Below, piece by piece: positions 45,555 to 47,848 of a DNA stretch of 47,848 nt (positions within the stretch are counted from its first letter, which is position 1; each line of letters starts with the position of its first letter). The position numbers were made by a program, and so were the translations under genes. Under the pieces are notes generated by a model. That model did not search any database. It saw only the letters and a program-made list of their open reading frames with translations, and was not told where the DNA came from. Source of the stretch: Deltaproteobacteria bacterium HGW-Deltaproteobacteria-14 (GTDB taxonomy: Bacteria; Myxococcota_A; UBA9042; PHBI01); the NCBI GenBank assembly GCA_002841945.1, contig PHBI01000026.1:1-47848 (forward strand), read 5' to 3'.

Positions 45555-47848
45555 TCATCGCGTCGGCCGCCAGCGCTTGAGCAAGAGCGCGTTGGTCACC
45601 ACGCTCACGCTCGACGCCGCCATCGCCGCCCCAGCGACGACCGGCGACAAGAGCCCCGCCGCCGCCAGCGGGATCCCGATGACGTTGTAGATGAACGCCC
45701 AGAACAGGTTCTGGCGGATCTTGCGCACCGTCGCCCGGCTCACGGCGATGGCGTCCGCGACCAGCGTCGGCTCGGCCCGCATCAGCGTGACCCCGGCGGT
45801 CTCCATCGCCACGTCCGTCCCGGTCGCCATCGCGAAGCCCACGTCCGCCGCGGCCAGCGCCGGCGCGTCGTTCACGCCGTCGCCGACCATCGCCACGACC
45901 CCGCCGGCCTCGCGCAGGCGCGCCACCTCGCGCGCCTTGTCCGCCGGCAGGACCTCGGCCACCACCCGGTCGACCCCGACGGCGTCGGCCACCACCTGCG
46001 CCGTGCGCGCGTTGTCCCCGGTCAGCATGACCACCGTGACCCCGCGCGCCTTGAGCCCCGCGACCGCCTCACGCGCCGTCGCGCGCGGCCGGTCGCCGAT
46101 CCCGATGAGGCCGACGAGCGAGGTCTCGCCTGGGTCCTCGCCGGTCCGCGCCGCCACCCAGACCGCCGTCTCGCCCGCGCCCTCGAGGTCCACCGCGCGC
46201 GCCTCGAGCGCCGCCCGGTCCACCCCGAGCTGGTCCATGTAGCGCCGGCTCCCGACGAACACCGTCCGCTCGCCGACCGCCGCCGTCACCCCCCGCCCCG
46301 GGCTCGCCCGGAACGCCGTCGCCTCGCGCCGCGCGATCCCCCGCGCCGCCGCCGCCTCGACGATGGCGCGGCCGAGGGGGTGCTCGCTGCCGGCCTGCAC
46401 GGCGTCGGCCAGCGCCAGCAGCTCCGCCTCGTCGCCCCCCGCGGCCGGCACGACCGCGCCGACCTGCGGCCGGCCCTCGGTCAGGGTCCCGGTCTTGTCG
46501 AACACCACCACCGACACGGCGTGCGCCCGCTCGAGGGCCTCGGCGTCGCGGATCAGGATCCCCGCCCGCGCCGCCACCCCGGTCCCGACCATCAGCGCCG
46601 TCGGCGTCGCCAGCCCGAGCGCGCACGGGCACGCGATGACCAGCACGCTGACGGCGTTGATCAGCGCCGCCTGGGCGGGCGCGCCGGCGACCAGCCACCC
46701 GAAGAAGGTCAGCAGCGCGATCCCGACGACGATCGGCACGAACACCGCCGCGACCCGGTCCACCAGCCGCTGGACCGGCGCCTTGGTCGCCTGCGCGCCC
46801 TCGACCAACGCCACGACCCGCGCCAGCAGCGACTCCGACCCGACGTTCGTCGCCCGCACGTGCAGCAGCCCGTCGCCGTTGATCGCGCCGCCGGTGACCG
46901 GGTCCCCGACCGCCTTGGTGACCGGCATGCTCTCGCCGGTCAGCAGCGACTCGTCGACCTGGCTCGCCCCGCGGGTGACCGTCCCGTCGACCGGCAGGCG
47001 CTCGCCCGGGCGCACCACCACGACCTCGCCGCGGCGCACGGCGTCGGCTGGGACCTCGACCTCCTCGCCCGCGCGCAGGACCCGCGCCGTGTCGGGCCGC
47101 AGCGCCATCAGCGCGCGGATGGCGTCGGTCGTCTTGCGCTTGGCGCGGCTCTCGAGGTGCTTGCCGAGCAGCACCAGGGTGATGACCGCCGCTGACGCCT
47201 CGAACCACAGGTGCTGGGTCGGATCGGTGATCAGCGTGGCGAGCGACAGCCCGAACGCCGCGCTGGTCCCGAGGGCCACCAGCACGTCCATGTTGCCGCT
47301 GCCCGCGCGCAGCGCCGCCCAGCCGCCGCGGTAGAAGCGCGCGCCGGCCACCACCTGCACCGGCGTCGCCAGCGCCAGCTGCACCCAGCCGTTCAGCATC
47401 GCCTCGACGCCGAGCAGCCCCAGCACCATCGGCGCCAGCAGCGGCAGGGTCAGCGCCGCCGCGCCGATGAGCAGCAGCCGGTCCCGGTGCGCCCAGGAGA
47501 TGACCAGGTCACCCTTGGCAACCGCCGGGTAGGCAACGTTGTTGATCTTCACATTGCCGGGCGGGTACGGCCGGTTTTGCCGGCGGTTCATGGCCAGGGA
47601 ATCGGTTGGTGCCGATGCCAGCGCCAGCGTGCCTTTTCCGGTCACGGTGAGTAGTCGCGCGTTGACCGTTTCGCCAGCGGCGTACTCGGTCGGATCGACG
47701 CCCTGCGCGCCATCGGCGAACCAGATCCGGCTGCCGGCTGCGTGGCTGGTTGGCACGGTATCCATGACGCCACGGGTCAGGGTCAGGCTCTGCGTGGTCG
47801 TATTGATGGCCGTGACCAGGACGACCTCGTCGTTGATGTAGGCATAGC
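45555..47848 (-). CDS. copA: Copper-exporting P1B-type ATPase, 5' end replaced by phage-like sequence (chimeric, open to the edge)
   Basis: The reading frame is continuous to the right edge. From about 47480 downward it encodes a complete Cu+-ATPase core: membrane segments, TGES (actuator), CPC motif in [12 protein letters not shown], phosphorylation site [32 protein letters not shown], and C-terminal YN and MxxSS helices ([21 protein letters not shown]) that define Cu(I) pumps. The usual N-terminal HMA domain and linker are missing. Instead the part encoded at about 47485-47848 ([39 protein letters not shown]) reads like a phage tail protein and has visibly lower GC. The first in-frame ATG is at 47765, but the frame continues past it. 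Catalytic core is certain; the 5' end is suspect. Confidence 0.85.
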   Translation of the reverse strand, partial: YAYINDEVVLVTAINTTTQSLTLTRGVMDTVPTSHAAGSRIWFADGAQGVDPTEYAAGETVNARLLTVTGKGTLALASAPTDSLAMNRRQNRPYPPGNVKINNVAYPAVAKGDLVISWAHRDRLLLIGAAALTLPLLAPMVLGLLGVEAMLNGWVQLALATPVQVVAGARFYRGGWAALRAGSGNMDVLVALGTSAAFGLSLATLITDPTQHLWFEASAAVITLVLLGKHLESRAKRKTTDAIRALMALRPDTARVLRAGEEVEVPADAVRRGEVVVVRPGERLPVDGTVTRGASQVDESLLTGESMPVTKAVGDPVTGGAINGDGLLHVRATNVGSESLLARVVALVEGAQATKAPVQRLVDRVAAVFVPIVVGIALLTFFGWLVAGAPAQAALINAVSVLVIACPCALGLATPTALMVGTGVAARAGILIRDAEALERAHAVSVVVFDKTGTLTEGRPQVGAVVPAAGGDEAELLALADAVQAGSEHPLGRAIVEAAAARGIARREATAFRASPGRGVTAAVGERTVFVGSRRYMDQLGVDRAALEARAVDLEGAGETAVWVAARTGEDPGETSLVGLIGIGDRPRATAREAVAGLKARGVTVVMLTGDNARTAQVVADAVGVDRVVAEVLPADKAREVARLREAGGVVAMVGDGVNDAPALAAADVGFAMATGTDVAMETAGVTLMRAEPTLVADAIAVSRATVRKIRQNLFWAFIYNVIGIPLAAAGLLSPVVAGAAMAASSVSVVTNALLLKRWRPTR
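47478..47848 (-). other. Phage tail-protein-like fragment fused in frame to copA
   Basis: Translated from the window edge in the copA frame it reads [56 protein letters not shown], then [12 protein letters not shown] and [13 protein letters not shown]. The TRGVxDTVPxxHAAG and RPYPPGNxxINxxAYP...[13 protein letters not shown] blocks are those I recall from siphovirus tail proteins. The switch to copA falls within the codons for [12 protein letters not shown] (about 47460-47495), where both proteins can carry similar residues, suggesting a short-homology join. Confidence 0.7.

Overview
The window is very GC-rich, densely packed bacterial DNA. It holds many large lipoproteins with Asp/Thr/Ala-rich linkers, EGF-like, PPC-like, Ig-like and FG-GAP repeats, a DUF4157 (eCIS-core) protein, a kinase-like protein and a plant-type methionine gamma-lyase. 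This style resembles Myxococcota and related former Deltaproteobacteria. That assignment is inferred from gene content; no rRNA or tRNA is visible to confirm it.

Layout. 1-2751 (minus): a phosphorelay module of PAS-PAS histidine kinase, stand-alone receiver, and a receiver-PAS protein cut by the window edge. 2809-7066 (minus): methionine gamma-lyase behind an unusual single-chain NfnA-NfnB-zinc ribbon-ferritin-like fusion. 7363-8988 (plus): an AAE-type transporter, ending convergently at a strong hairpin. 9056-12976 (minus): a lipoprotein with twelve EGF-like and six PPC-like repeats. 13012-15568 (minus): an HNH protein, a small ribbon-helix-helix ORF overlapping its 5' end, and an Old Yellow Enzyme relative. 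15629-19037 (minus): SCP2-type thiolase, TetR regulator and PhaC-like hydrolase. 19119-23672 (minus): four translationally coupled envelope genes (lipoprotein, lipoprotein alpha/beta hydrolase, outer-membrane barrel, paralogous lipoprotein). 23890-25901 (minus): a lipoprotein EEP phosphatase/nuclease and a radical SAM protein. 26171-28174 (plus): an atypical kinase-like/TPR protein. 28297-30665 (minus): DUF4157 protein coupled to a small lipoprotein. 30949-38067 (minus): a 2372-residue Ig-like/FG-GAP lipoprotein. 38375-41065 (plus): agmatine deiminase, N-carbamoylputrescine amidase and a tandem thioredoxin-fold protein, followed by a POT-family peptide transporter (41171-42883) and an ACE-like M2 peptidase lipoprotein (42949-44814). 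44918 to the right edge (minus): copper operon copA, CueR-like regulator, copZ.

How genes work together. aguA-aguB convert agmatine to putrescine. A secreted dipeptidyl carboxypeptidase-like enzyme and a peptide symporter next to each other suggest peptide scavenging. The copper genes form a sensor/chaperone/efflux set. The four-gene operon at 19119-23672 looks like an uncharacterised envelope system.

Notable anomalies: the 5' part of copA is replaced in frame by phage tail-protein-like sequence that runs off the right edge, so the window probably ends in a chimeric junction (real recombination or assembly error). The kinase-like protein lacks the glycine loop and the beta-3 lysine. The ribbon-helix-helix/HNH pair overlaps and has an inverted repeat at its front. 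Several start codons are GTG within GTGA stop-start overlaps, a recurring style here.
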